64,000 nucleotides of DNA from JAFGDI01 sp963662515 (GTDB lineage: Bacteria; Planctomycetota; Phycisphaerae; Sedimentisphaerales; SM23-30): positions 3,968,001 to 4,032,000 of the forward strand of contig OY759675.1 in the NCBI GenBank assembly GCA_963662515.1, given 5' to 3'. Numbering within the stretch: the stretch's first letter is position 1; each line of letters opens with the position of its first letter. The notes beneath the pieces were generated by a model that worked only from the letters and a program-made list of their open reading frames with translations, was not told the origin of the DNA and did no database searches. A program made the position numbers and the translations under genes. Below are positions 27,303 to 36,461 of this stretch, piece by piece.

Positions 27303-28343
27303 TCAATTACCCAGCCATAGCACCTGCATACGCGGGGTAGTTGCCAGTTGCAGATATTGGCTGTGAAAATCCAGCGGATCGCTCAGAGTGGCTCTGGCCT
27401 CCAGCAGCAGATCACGCAGCGATTCAGCCGGTGCCATTCTGAATACCTGCGGCTTGTCAATATTCAGCCGGGCACTCAGAGATATTATAACATCGTCCAG
27501 ATAACCGATCTCATCGATAAGACCGGCATTAACCGCTTCCTGACCATCAAATACATCACCGGTTGCATAGCCAATTACCATTGTCCGGCTTAACTTGCGA
27601 CCGCTGGCTACCACATCTATAAAACGGTCATGCACCCTGTCTATATCCGCCTGAATATCTGCCAGCTCCAGCTCGGTTGGCATACGGAACATTGAGCCTT
27701 TATCTTTCATATCCGAGCGAGACGACTTTACCGTTATGGGAGATATGCCAACTTTATCCAGCGTATCTTTTACCACAAATCCATTATATATTACACCTAT
27801 ACTGCCCACCATAGAGTTCATCTGGGCAAATATTCGGTCGCAGGCGGCAGTCGCCCAATATGCACCGCTGGCTGATATTTGCTGCACCGAGACAAATACC
27901 GGCTTACCGCTTATCTCGCGAAACCTGGCCAGCCCATGCGCCATCATATCAGATGGGACCACCATTCCGCCGGGACTGTTAACTGATATTATCACTCCCT
28001 TAACTGTCTCATCCTGAGCGGCCGTCTTTAGCAGGCGAGAAAAGCCTGAAGCATTGTCCATATCAATAATGCCTTCCAGGTCGATTACAGCTATTCGATT
28101 GAACTTATCACCAGGCTCTATTAACTGACTTGATACCATTGCTCCTGACATATACATTACAATTGTACCCAACAACAATAAGCCAAAGACTACAAGTGAG
28201 ACTATAAATAACTTATATAACCCCCGGAAAAAACGGCCAAAAAAGGAACCGCCCACCCGGCATGACTTCTTGTTCACCGGAATATACACCGGGGCAGCAC
28301 TGGGAACATTATTCACACTGTTATTATCCTGCTCGTAAGACAT
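27303..28343 (-). CDS. sppA: Signal peptide peptidase SppA (S49 family), short form
   Basis: The Met at 28343 is chosen over the upstream frame start because GGAGGT lies just before it; this gives 346 residues. A cytoplasmic segment of about 42 residues is followed by one transmembrane helix (about 43-68) and a single S49 protease domain facing outward. The nucleophile is S159 in ISASGAYW, and K206 in TVKSSRSD is the likely general base; VNSPGG at 121-126 is the conserved oxyanion loop. The enzyme degrades cleaved signal peptides and other membrane peptides. It lies 59 bp downstream of the marC gene and the two are probably co-transcribed with lpxB. Confidence 0.9.
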   Translation of the reverse strand: MSYEQDNNSVNNVPSAAPVYIPVNKKSCRVGGSFFGRFFRGLYKLFIVSLVVFGLLLLGTIVMYMSGAMVSSQLIEPGDKFNRIAVIDLEGIIDMDNASGFSRLLKTAAQDETVKGVIISVNSPGGMVVPSDMMAHGLARFREISGKPVFVSVQQISASGAYWATAACDRIFAQMNSMVGSIGVIYNGFVVKDTLDKVGISPITVKSSRSDMKDKGSMFRMPTELELADIQADIDRVHDRFIDVVASGRKLSRTMVIGYATGDVFDGQEAVNAGLIDEIGYLDDVIISLSARLNIDKPQVFRMAPAESLRDLLLEARATLSDPLDFHSQYLQLATTPRMQVLWLGN

Positions 28344-28402
28344 TATACCTCCACCTGATACATGCAGTCCAAAACTAACCATTCAGACTGTACTAAAATT
28401 GC

Positions 28403-29023
28403 TTACTTGATAAAATAATTCCTGATACCATCAAAAATAACCTGAGCGGCCATACAGCAATAGATCAGGCCAAATAATCGGTCGATCACTGCCATTACCC
28501 GCTTGCCCATAATTCGCATAAATGCATCACTATTCAAAAGCAGCAACGCTATCGTTCCTATTACTATACTTAAAGCCAACAGCACCACAAACGATTCGTA
28601 GGTACCCACCGTCTGCACGCTTAATACGATTAGATAACCTATTATGCCAGGACCTACCACAAAGGGAATAGCATAAGGAACAATAGCAAAATCTGCTGGA
28701 GTTGAGGCATTCACCTCATAAAACTTCGTACCCCGTACTATCGAAATTGAATTCAACATCATGATCGTACCTGTTCCAATTCGAAAGGCATCAAGTGTAA
28801 TGCCAAATAGCTCAAGGAACATATTACCAACCAGAAAAACCAGGAAGGTCGCAATCGTGATTGTGATTATCGCCAGCTTCGCCGTCTGACGACGAGCCAG
28901 CGGATCAAAATTTGAGGTGTTGGCCAGAAAAAATACCGCCACTCCAAACGGGCTCAGCAAGGCGAACATCTGTATAAAGGTACTGATGAAAAACTTTACT
29001 TCTTCCATAATCGTATTATCCAA
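28403..29023 (-). CDS. MarC-family integral membrane protein
   Basis: A 206-residue protein with about six transmembrane helices, the size and layout of the MarC/UPF0056 family. Recognisable elements are FIQMFALLSPFGVAVFFLAN at the start, RRQTAKLAIITITIATFLVF, the FRIGTGTIMMLNSISIV segment, and PYAIPFVVGPGIIGYLIVLS in the middle. The family has no settled function, and its old link to multiple antibiotic resistance was not upheld. It sits between lpxB and sppA on the same strand with gaps of about 50-60 bp, so an envelope-related operon is likely. Confidence 0.88.
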   Translation of the reverse strand: MDNTIMEEVKFFISTFIQMFALLSPFGVAVFFLANTSNFDPLARRQTAKLAIITITIATFLVFLVGNMFLELFGITLDAFRIGTGTIMMLNSISIVRGTKFYEVNASTPADFAIVPYAIPFVVGPGIIGYLIVLSVQTVGTYESFVVLLALSIVIGTIALLLLNSDAFMRIMGKRVMAVIDRLFGLIYCCMAAQVIFDGIRNYFIK

Positions 29024-29075
29024 CTTTTTTTGTATTTATCTGGAGACTGGCAAATAATATATTTTTTATCGCTAT

Positions 29076-30215
29076 TCAATGCCGATTTCCCAGAATCTTA
29101 TAGGCCATTGCCGCAACATTCTCTGATGCTTTATTTTGTGCCAGCGGCCTGGTCAGCTCTGTCAGTTCCCGACGAAGATCGGCCAACCGATCAGGCGAAT
29201 CCAGCAATTCCATCGCTTTGGCAGCTACCGGACCAACCCGGTCATTAAATGGAACATATTCCGGAACAAGCTCTTTTCCGGCCAGTATATTTACCAAAGA
29301 TATATGACTGACCGTTAGTATATGACGGCCAACCATCTGCCATTGCCAGTTGGGAACATGATAGATAACTATCATCGGACAGCCGGCGACAGCCGTTTCC
29401 AATGTAGCCGTACCAGAAGCTATTATCGCCAGCTGGGCACGCGCAGTAGCCTCGATCAGACCACCTATACATATTTCAATATCTAAATCAACAGGTATAG
29501 AAGATCTCAAAACTGCGGCTACACCTTCATCTGGCGCGGCGGTAATAAATTTCAGATCTTTATTCTGACGCTGCATCTCAAGAGCTATTCTAAGCATTGC
29601 AGGCCAGAGCTTATCTATCTCCTGCTTTCGTGAACCGGGTAACAATGCCACTACCCGGCGAAACTTATCTCGTTCAACTATCTCATCGGTGGGAACATAT
29701 TCAGACCGATCATCAAATATAGGATGACCCACAAACTCCGCCTTTATACCCCTGCCCGCAAACCACGCCGGCTCAAAAGGCAATATACAGGCTATAGCAT
29801 CGGCATTCTTTCGCCATTTACTCGCTCGCCAGGGTGCCCAGGCCCATAATTGCGGTGCTACATATTGCATTACTGGAATGCCAAGTCTTTTGGCAACTTT
29901 GGCTATATGAATATTCCACGCCGGTGAATCTACCGTTATTACCAGATCTGGCTTCTCTGCAATTAGATGCTGCTTAACCCGCCCCAGCAGCTTCCAATAA
30001 TATGCTACCTGACCCAGAGCGTTTATAAGCATAGCACTGCGGCTTACCAGGTCGTCGAGCATAACAGCACCGGCCGACTTTATCGCTGGACCACCTAAGC
30101 CTGTCCAGCTCACTTGCTTGCCATCGCGGGCAAACTGACGCATCAGCCGCGCTGCATGATGATCGCCGCTTACCTCTGCTGCACAAATAAATATTTTTAC
30201 CGGCCTGTCAGCCAT
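29076..30215 (-). CDS. lpxB: Lipid-A-disaccharide synthase
   Basis: Starting at the Met at 30215, which has GAGG seven bases upstream, gives 379 residues, the usual LpxB length; the frame itself opens further up. The enzyme joins UDP-2,3-diacylglucosamine and lipid X in lipid A synthesis. Typical features are IFICAAEVSGDHHAARLM, WTGLGGPAIKSAG, the DSPAWNIHIAK and YVAPQLWAWAPWR motifs, the LPGSRKQEI nucleotide-binding signature, and IASGTATLETAVAGCPMIV near the C-terminus. Its presence indicates an outer membrane with lipid A-type lipid. It heads the lpxB-marC-sppA run. Confidence 0.95.
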   Translation of the reverse strand: MADRPVKIFICAAEVSGDHHAARLMRQFARDGKQVSWTGLGGPAIKSAGAVMLDDLVSRSAMLINALGQVAYYWKLLGRVKQHLIAEKPDLVITVDSPAWNIHIAKVAKRLGIPVMQYVAPQLWAWAPWRASKWRKNADAIACILPFEPAWFAGRGIKAEFVGHPIFDDRSEYVPTDEIVERDKFRRVVALLPGSRKQEIDKLWPAMLRIALEMQRQNKDLKFITAAPDEGVAAVLRSSIPVDLDIEICIGGLIEATARAQLAIIASGTATLETAVAGCPMIVIYHVPNWQWQMVGRHILTVSHISLVNILAGKELVPEYVPFNDRVGPVAAKAMELLDSPDRLADLRRELTELTRPLAQNKASENVAAMAYKILGNRH

Positions 30216-30378
30216 TAATACCCTCGGCATAGAAACAGGTAAACCCTGATAATAATACATCTTTCTGAATAACAAACAGGGAAAATAAGAACAGCTACAG
30301 AAATACACACACCGGCAATAATATCTTAATGCCGGACTTTTGCTCTAAATCTGATATTCGGAGGTCGGCTTAAAAGAC

Positions 30379-30606
30379 TCAACTCTCTTCACTTACGGCT
30401 GGCTCAACCTTGATTATATTTACGGCCTTGGGACCCATCTCGCCCTGCGCCTGATCAAAATTCACCATATCACCTTCGTGAAGTTTCTTAAATCCATCAC
30501 CCTTTATTTCACTAAAGTGAACAAAGATGTCCGGTCCGTTATCCAGGCCCTGAATAAATCCAAAGCCCTTCTTGTTATTAAACCACTTAACGACGCCCTG
30601 CGCCAT
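30379..30606 (-). CDS. Cold-shock domain protein
   Basis: A 75-residue CspA-family protein with AGGAG seven bases before its ATG. Both RNA-binding motifs are intact: RNP1 in KKGFGFIQG and RNP2 in DIFVHFSEI. It binds single-stranded RNA and acts as an RNA chaperone. The acidic tail PAVSEES is a minor extension. The region before its start is long, as often seen with leaders of cold-shock mRNAs, but no specific cold-shock leader structure could be assigned. Confidence 0.93.
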   Translation of the reverse strand: MAQGVVKWFNNKKGFGFIQGLDNGPDIFVHFSEIKGDGFKKLHEGDMVNFDQAQGEMGPKAVNIIKVEPAVSEES

Positions 30607-30956
30607 GAGGTTGCTCCTGCAAAACTCTGTAGTAACTCAAGCCTGATTCAACAGTTCCGTTGCAGAACTGCAATCACAACCCATACCAGAAACAATTCTA
30701 TCTTAAACCCAGAGCAATTTCCACTAGAAATATCAGATGTGACAAATAAAATAAAACCATACCGATTTATACATGCAAAAAAGCCTTTTTCGACCGATAT
30801 GAACCTGATAAAATAGAAATGAAAAAAAATAGAACTGGCTTATACCTAAACCATTTCTTAAAATGACTTTACCAAAAAACAAATAAACAGCCTGACCCCC
30901 TTGCAGGGGCCGGACTGTTTGTTTTTATCTCTTGGAATTACCGGGAACAGTTGATC
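30607..30956. other. Leader region of the cold-shock gene and terminator of the HU gene
   Basis: No gene. The half next to 30607 is presumably the 5' leader and promoter region of the cold-shock gene; the other half holds the HU terminator at 30888-30926. Confidence 0.5.
30888..30926 (-). terminator. Terminator after the HU-family gene
   Basis: AACAG-CC-GACCCCCTT on the left pairs imperfectly with AGGGGCCGGACTGTTT on the right; on the minus strand it is followed by TTTATTTGTTTTTT. Confidence 0.75.
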
Positions 30957-31301
30957 TTACTGACCCTGATTTTCGCTTGCCAGCTTCTTCTCTAACTCTG
31001 CTGCTTCACGAAGATCTACTTCCTGAAGTTTCTGCTTCATGAGGCGGCCTACTTTGAACTTAACTGTACGCTTCGGAGGAACCTGCACCCTCTCAAGGGT
31101 CTTGGGATTCTGTGCTACTCGTGCAGCGCGGTGTTTGGTCTCAAACACGCCAAAATCACGAAACTCCAGACGGTTATCGCGAGATAACTCGTCTATCACA
31201 TCATCAAGGAACTGTTGTATGATCTTCTTCACAACAACTCGCTTGGTGCCGGTTCTCTCTGAAATTTGGTCGATAAGTTCTTTTTTGGTTATAGTTGCCA
31301 T
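30957..31301 (-). CDS. HU/IHF-family DNA-bending protein
   Basis: I place the start at the Met at 31301, with GGAG about ten bases upstream; the frame is open further. The 114-residue protein opens with the HU fold (MATITKKELIDQISERTGTK, then KKIIQQFLDDVIDELSRDN) and has the DFGVFETKHRAARVAQNPKT segment that forms the DNA-binding arms, including the Asn-Pro intercalating tip. A C-terminal extension of about 22 residues, rich in Glu and Lys, goes beyond ordinary HU. It packages or bends DNA. Whether it works as a homodimer or heterodimer cannot be seen. Confidence 0.93.
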   Translation of the reverse strand: MATITKKELIDQISERTGTKRVVVKKIIQQFLDDVIDELSRDNRLEFRDFGVFETKHRAARVAQNPKTLERVQVPPKRTVKFKVGRLMKQKLQEVDLREAAELEKKLASENQGQ

Positions 31302-31625
31302 ATCGAACGGTCTCCAATAAGCAATAGTACAATATACCCAGTAACTCCTGATATTCGCTTGAATATTCAAGACTATTAACTAACCATCCCTGAACGACTT
31401 ATCCTTCAAAATGAAGCTGACCTGTGCCAGTATATTACTCTGGCACTCTCCCGGCAAGACTTTTTTCGCCTTTTTCAGGATTTCTGTCATATTCACTTCT
31501 CTGCACTGGCATTCCAGGATTGCAGAGTCTATATCGTCATTAACTTTCAGTTAACTTAACTATTTATTATAGCTTGGCTTAATTGAAATTCAAACATTTA
31601 TTAACAAAAAATTGTTAAATTAATT
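31302..31625. other. Intergenic region upstream of the HU gene
   Basis: No gene. Strongly A/T-rich toward 31625, with overlapping small inverted repeats of the TTAAC/GTTAA type near 31532-31615. The HU promoter must lie here but was not resolved. Confidence 0.45.
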
Positions 31626-31988
31626 TCATTTAACATCTGTAGTGACAATACGATAGCTGAAATTATCGTAAGGTCGCCCGTGCGTACTGGTTCGCACATA
31701 ATAATGAGAACGCTCATAAGTCCTTTGACTTGAAGATTTTACAGCACGAACAGCCTCGGCACTATCTGGCCACTCTGCACGAACGAACAACTCCGAACTA
31801 TCTGAACCGGTACCTCCCAATACCATACCGCTATCATAAAATTCCGGCAGATAATCTCTTCTGGACAAGCTAGTTACACCATTATTTCCTGAACTGCATC
31901 CTACTGTAAAAAAAATTATCGGACCAATGATGCCTGAATACAACAATAATGAACCAAAAAATGAACACCCAAGCGCACTCTTTCTCAT
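31626..31988 (-). CDS. Small putative lipoprotein, function unknown
   Basis: A 120-residue protein with AGGAG eight bases before its ATG. A hydrophobic N-terminal segment (LLLYSGIIGPIIFFTVGC) ends in a lipobox-like FTVGC at about residue 31, followed by SSG, so it is probably a lipoprotein with a mature part of about 90 residues. The mature part is polar, has two Arg/Tyr-rich patches (SQRTYERSHYYVRTS) and no recognised domain. It stands alone between AT-rich spacers. Confidence 0.65.
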   Translation of the reverse strand: MRKSALGCSFFGSLLLYSGIIGPIIFFTVGCSSGNNGVTSLSRRDYLPEFYDSGMVLGGTGSDSSELFVRAEWPDSAEAVRAVKSSSQRTYERSHYYVRTSTHGRPYDNFSYRIVTTDVK

Positions 31989-32268
31989 CTCTATACTCCT
32001 ATGGTATATCCGCTTCTCGCAAACTATATTATATAGCCTGCTTTAATAACTATATATAAAGGTACAGCCGAAATTTCATACCTATATTATATAGCTACCA
32101 GCAATATACACGCCGCAAATGACAATGATATACATTTGCAAAAAGCACGCTTATAACTTCTTTAATTATAAGTGATTATATGATGAGTTAAAATATAACG
32201 ATAACACCGCTCATATCGACCATAACAGAAGCGGTATTCAGGAAACATTTGAATCGCTATTCATGCAG

Positions 32269-32820
32269 TCATGGCAGTAGTTCAGACTCTAATGATAGCA
32301 GAAACCGTTTAGTTGTCGGCCCGGCTCCCTCTGAATAACTGCCCAACCCGCCATCAGAACTTATCACCCTATGACAGGGGATTAGTATCGGGCAGGTATT
32401 CTTTCGCATTACCGAACCTACTGCCCGGGAAGCCCCGGGGTGACCAGCAAGAAACGCTAACTGGCCGTAACTTATTCTCTGACCAAAAGGTACCTGCAAT
32501 AATGCCTTGATCACATCTACCGTAAAATCAGTACCGACCACCCGTACCGTACAGGAAAATACCGTTTTATTTCCTGCAAGATACTCTGCTAATTGCAAGT
32601 GCAGATTATCAGGAGCCTCACTAACCCGCATTATCTGACCATAACCGGCTAATATCTGCTGTAATCCGGCTGAATCATATATAATAGCTGTTCGCACTAC
32701 CACTCTATCTGCAAAAATTACTACTACCGTCATTGTCCCCAATGAGACCAGGATATAGCTATACCGCTCCCCTGGTACTGCTGCTGCTCGAGAAATAAGT
32801 ATGCCCCTGGAAGATGTCAT
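32269..32820 (-). CDS. ogt: Methylated-DNA-protein cysteine methyltransferase
   Basis: The 183-residue product repairs O6-alkylguanine by moving the alkyl group to its own cysteine. The active site is in LIPCHRVISSDGGLGSYSEG, and the preceding helix-turn-helix segment RISYGQLAFLAGHPGASRAV is typical of the family. I choose the ATG at 32820; a GTG at 32838 is in frame but lies inside the insertion element. The N-terminal domain is short and divergent. The ATG lies within the 8-bp duplicated target of the element, and no good ribosome site is visible, so expression may have been changed by the insertion. Confidence 0.9.
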   Translation of the reverse strand: MTSSRGILISRAAAVPGERYSYILVSLGTMTVVVIFADRVVVRTAIIYDSAGLQQILAGYGQIMRVSEAPDNLHLQLAEYLAGNKTVFSCTVRVVGTDFTVDVIKALLQVPFGQRISYGQLAFLAGHPGASRAVGSVMRKNTCPILIPCHRVISSDGGLGSYSEGAGPTTKRFLLSLESELLP

Positions 32821-32826
32821 AGTTAG

Positions 32827-33110
32827 GTATCCGTTCACAGTGTATATATTAAAATCAATGTGAGCTATTAACTAAATTGTTTAGTAATAAGTAATAAGAT
32901 ATAAGTAATAAGCTCCGGTGTCGCTTTGCGACGAGTTTAAAGGCTGCGCGACATTATAATCTGCTCAAATTATCTGGTCTATACTGATGCGAAGCCTTTA
33001 AACCAGTCTTCGGCCCCAGGGCCGACTCCGGTGCCCCGAAGCGAGTTCGGGATTTCGGATTACCTCAACTTATATCTTATATCTTATTACTATTCTTCGT
33101 GAACGATTAC
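32827..33110. mobile_element. MITE-like element 2 with 12-bp TIRs and perfect 8-bp target duplication
   Basis: A 284-bp unit bounded by GTATCCGTTCAC (32827-32838) and GTGAACGATTAC (33099-33110), which pair at 10 of 12. Perfect direct repeats atagttag flank it (32819-32826 and 33111-33118). Subterminal tracts of GTAATAAG/ATATAAG type on the left mirror CTTATATCTTATATCTTATT on the right. The centre has inverted segments (GTTTAAAGGCT and AAGCCTTTAAAC). The termini match element 1 at 3450-3653 but the interior differs. No coding capacity. It lies exactly between the stop of the HEAT-repeat gene and the start of ogt. Confidence 0.8.
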
Positions 33111-33114
33111 ATAG

Positions 33115-34953
33115 TTAGTAATTTTTATCGGTCTCTTCAAATATGCCGGTGTTCTGTGCCAGCCAGCGGGCTGAACGCTGATGGCCGGGACGCTTATCCC
33201 CCAGCATCTTACGGAACAACAGCCAGGCATTATCGACATGATGGCCTATCAGTACCCGAATTGCATTGGCTCGAATACGCGGTATATCACTTTCTGAATG
33301 CTGCAGGGCAACCCCCACTGCACACTTACTCTGGATAAAGTCCAGCGACTCGATCGCATTGGCCTGCACCCGGGCGTCTTTGTCATTAGCAGCCCTCAGC
33401 AATACTTCCTCAGCATGACTACGCAATTGGCCATTCTGACCAACCAGTGCCACTGCCAGACTGCGAACAAATGGGTCACGATCATTTATCAGACGGATCA
33501 GGGTTTCCAGATGCTCTTCCATCAGACCGGCATTCTTCAAAACCTTCAATGCCTTGATCCGATTGGCAGAATCCTGACTGGCGGCCTGCTGCTCCCATTT
33601 ATCATGACTCTCATCTGACAGCTTAAATATTGCCTTGGCCGCAACCGCCTGAGAATGCGGGTCGAGCTTCTCAAACTTCTTCCAGAATATATCAAATGCG
33701 CCCTTCTGATATACACGAGTTGCAAGCTCTCGTACACGAGCATGCTTACTGCTCAACTGCTTGCCCACTATTGCCAGCAGATCGGAAGGCTTAAGAAAAA
33801 TTATATGCTTGAGTGCCTCAAAAGCTATCTCTTCATTCGCTGACATATTAATATTCTTGAGCATTTCAACTGCCTGATTGTTATCAGGGTTGGCGATCAT
33901 TCCTATTAGTGCAAACGCATTGTGACTATCGCTATGCGAAAGTGAATTATAAGCCCAGATAGCCTTTATCCCCTGATCAGCACCGACATCATGCACCAGA
34001 TCTATTACAAGACGCTGCTGCTCCCTGCTTATTCCCGCTAATGACACCGTCTCAGCATTGAGCCAGACTGGGTCCTTCACCGACTTAAGCCAGCGTACTA
34101 TCTCCTTATCGCTTTTCAACGCACTATACGCCACTGCCAGTGAAGATATAAATTCCGAGCTGTTCTTCCCAGACAAATTCGCCAGAACCATCTTCCTCAG
34201 CTTCGAAAATTTCAAGGCACTGCATATAAAGTAAGCCAGCTTCGCCCGTTTCTCATGACCTATCAGATTCGACACCGTATCTACCACCGGAGATGTTGTC
34301 GTTGCATTGAATTTCCAGAATAGCTCATCACGGGCATCGGTTATCATCATTGCCGCCGGGATCAATTCGGTGCGACGATGTACCAGAAAACATTCCAGCG
34401 ATTCTTTTAACGCTGCCAGTAAATATTGCCTCTTATCGGCCTCGGTCAAACTGGCAGTCGAACCGCGAGAGGCTATCTGACGATCGAAATCCTCTACCAC
34501 CTCCAACTTCTGATTAATATACCAGTATGGATTTTCCGTCACATAAGTATCGACCATCTTAACCAGTATTAGCGTCGCCTGACTGACAAAATGATAATTT
34601 CCACTCTTGAGCAGCAAGATAAGGGCACTGGCCAACCGACAATCACGACTACGACTTATTATCTCCAGGGCATTATCACGCGCCTTGCTATCCTGAGATG
34701 TTATGGCCTGACAGATTGGAGCATGAAGATCTGCCGCACGCTGCACGATCATACTCTGACGAGCCTGATCCATAAGATGGAACTCTGATATTATTCCTGC
34801 AGAAGAACGAGTACGACCACGATCAATTATAGTCTCAAAAATCGCACTTTTATATGGCTCTTCCGACATAGTCAAAGCCAGGTTCAGCAGGTCATCTGCC
34901 GCCGGATTGCCGCTTTTGGCCAGAAAGTCATAAATTATCTGCGATTGGCTCAT
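33115..34953 (-). CDS. HEAT-repeat protein, function unknown
   Basis: A 612-residue soluble protein with no signal peptide. It is built of helical pairs throughout and clear HEAT-like repeats, best seen in the C-terminal half (EEIAFEALKHIIFLKPSDLL, HARVRELATRVYQKG, DRDPFVRSLAVALVGQNG, DKDARVQANAIESLDFI, IPRIRANAIRVLIG). Such proteins are usually scaffolds. Removing the insertion element and one target copy would put its TAA two bases from the ogt ATG, so the two were probably an operon. Beyond protein binding its role is unknown. Confidence 0.8.
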   Translation of the reverse strand: MSQSQIIYDFLAKSGNPAADDLLNLALTMSEEPYKSAIFETIIDRGRTRSSAGIISEFHLMDQARQSMIVQRAADLHAPICQAITSQDSKARDNALEIISRSRDCRLASALILLLKSGNYHFVSQATLILVKMVDTYVTENPYWYINQKLEVVEDFDRQIASRGSTASLTEADKRQYLLAALKESLECFLVHRRTELIPAAMMITDARDELFWKFNATTTSPVVDTVSNLIGHEKRAKLAYFICSALKFSKLRKMVLANLSGKNSSEFISSLAVAYSALKSDKEIVRWLKSVKDPVWLNAETVSLAGISREQQRLVIDLVHDVGADQGIKAIWAYNSLSHSDSHNAFALIGMIANPDNNQAVEMLKNINMSANEEIAFEALKHIIFLKPSDLLAIVGKQLSSKHARVRELATRVYQKGAFDIFWKKFEKLDPHSQAVAAKAIFKLSDESHDKWEQQAASQDSANRIKALKVLKNAGLMEEHLETLIRLINDRDPFVRSLAVALVGQNGQLRSHAEEVLLRAANDKDARVQANAIESLDFIQSKCAVGVALQHSESDIPRIRANAIRVLIGHHVDNAWLLFRKMLGDKRPGHQRSARWLAQNTGIFEETDKNY

Positions 34954-35292
34954 AAAGTTTTTTCTGGTAAACAGTTACATTAAATATGCCTGCAAATCAT
35001 ACAATAATTGCAGAACGGTATCGTATGTATTAGTTTGTTATCGGAATATAATCCCCTTTTTATCCAGAATACATTAAGTTTTTTTACCGTTCCAATAGAA
35101 CCAGCCTGAACCTGCCACAATTACAGCCTTTACCTGAAAAACAGTTTGATTATGCCGGATTACAGAGCTATACTTTATCATAAAATAATGGTATAAATGT
35201 ATTTACAGCACAATTTCCACAAGATTTATTATTTGGTTTACAAATAATAAATCTAACAAGCTGAACTGACATTATTATATGAGATTGAGATA
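34954..35292. other. AT-rich intergenic region between divergent genes
   Basis: No gene. Serves as the upstream region of both the HEAT-repeat gene and the DUF1016 gene. No confident promoter was found. Confidence 0.45.
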
Positions 35293-36405
35293 ATGGATAA
35301 TAACTTAGAAAAAACTGAACATATCTTCAAACGCGTTGTTAATATTCTGGAGCAGGCCCGTAACAATACTGTTCTGGCAGTAAATAGCAATATGGTAAAA
35401 GCATATTGGCTGATTGGCAGGGAGATTGTCCTGGAAATACAAGACGGTAAAAGTCGGGCTGCTTATGGAAAGGAACTGATAAACTCCCTATCAAATCAAT
35501 TGTCAAGAAAGTACGGTAAAGGATTCTCGGAAACTAACTTACAGCTTTTTCGCAAGTTTTATCTGACATATCCCACCCGCTATGAGATTCAGTACCCAGT
35601 GGGTACTGAATTACAAAAACAGTACCCACTGGGTAGCGAATTCACAGGGTTTGCCCCTCAGCTATCCTGATCACATTATCGAGCTATTATGAGACTGGAA
35701 AAGCCGCAATCCCGAGATTTCTATGAAAAACACGCGGTTGATTGCTGCTGGTCTAAAAGAACTCTGGAACGCCATATACACTCGCAGTATTACGAACGAT
35801 TACTCAAAAACCAGAAATGCCAGGCCGTACCTGAGCATACCGACCAGGAACCCCCTTTACCAGAGGAAACTCTGAAGAATCCCTATGTTCTGGAATTTCT
35901 CGGGTTGCCAGATACCCCGGAACTGCATGAAAATAATCTTGAGTCTGCTATCATAGCGCATATACAGGAATTTCTATTGGAACTTGGAAAAGGTTTTGCC
36001 TTTATTGCCCGTCAGAAACAAATGCGGTTTGGCGATACAGACTATTATATAGATCTGGTATTTTATAATTTCATTCTAAAATGCCATGTACTGGTCGATC
36101 TGAAAGTTGGCGAACTGACACATCAGGATGTTGGCCAGATGGATGGCTATGTTCGCATGTTTGACGACCTTTACGCCATTGACGGTGATAATCCTACTAT
36201 AGGACTTATACTATGCACTGAAAAAAACGAAGCTGTGGCTAAATATTCTGTCCTTAATGATCGAAACCAGATTTTCGCTTCAAAATATATGCTCTATCTC
36301 CCAACAGAACAAGAGCTGGCTCTGGAACTAAAAAAAGAACGATACCTTATTGAGCAACAATTAACAATTAGCGACAATAAAAACTCCTCTGAACATCAAA
36401 TCTGA
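35293..36405 (+). pseudogene. DUF1016 (YhcG-type) PDDEXK nuclease gene interrupted by an in-frame TGA
   Basis: Two adjacent frames, 35293-35670 and 35689-36405, are in the same phase and together make one DUF1016/YhcG protein of about 370 residues. The N-terminal half has VNSNMVKAYWLIGREIVLEI and YGKGFSETNLQLFRKFYLTY. The C-terminal nuclease domain has FYEKHAVDCCWSKRTLERHI, FAFIARQKQMRFGDTDYYID (with the Asp of the catalytic core) and LVDLKVGELTHQDVGQMDGY. The stop at 35668-35670 falls where relatives read LSWSHY, so TGG (Trp) has become TGA. The family is linked to restriction systems and mobile elements. A re-initiated C-terminal product from the ATG at 35689 is possible. Confidence 0.85.
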
Positions 36406-36461
36406 TAGACAAAAACTTTTGCCAGTCCAACAGCTAACAAGGACAAATACTATCAAAATTA

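Noticed and set aside
30311..30334. Hairpin CCGGCA/TGCCGG after the cold-shock gene as terminator
   Set aside because: Short stem with a large loop and no T-run on the minus strand.
35668..35670. TGA as a recoded tryptophan codon
   Set aside because: Other genes in the window use TGG for Trp and end cleanly at TGA, for example the P-type ATPase; a single nonsense change is simpler.
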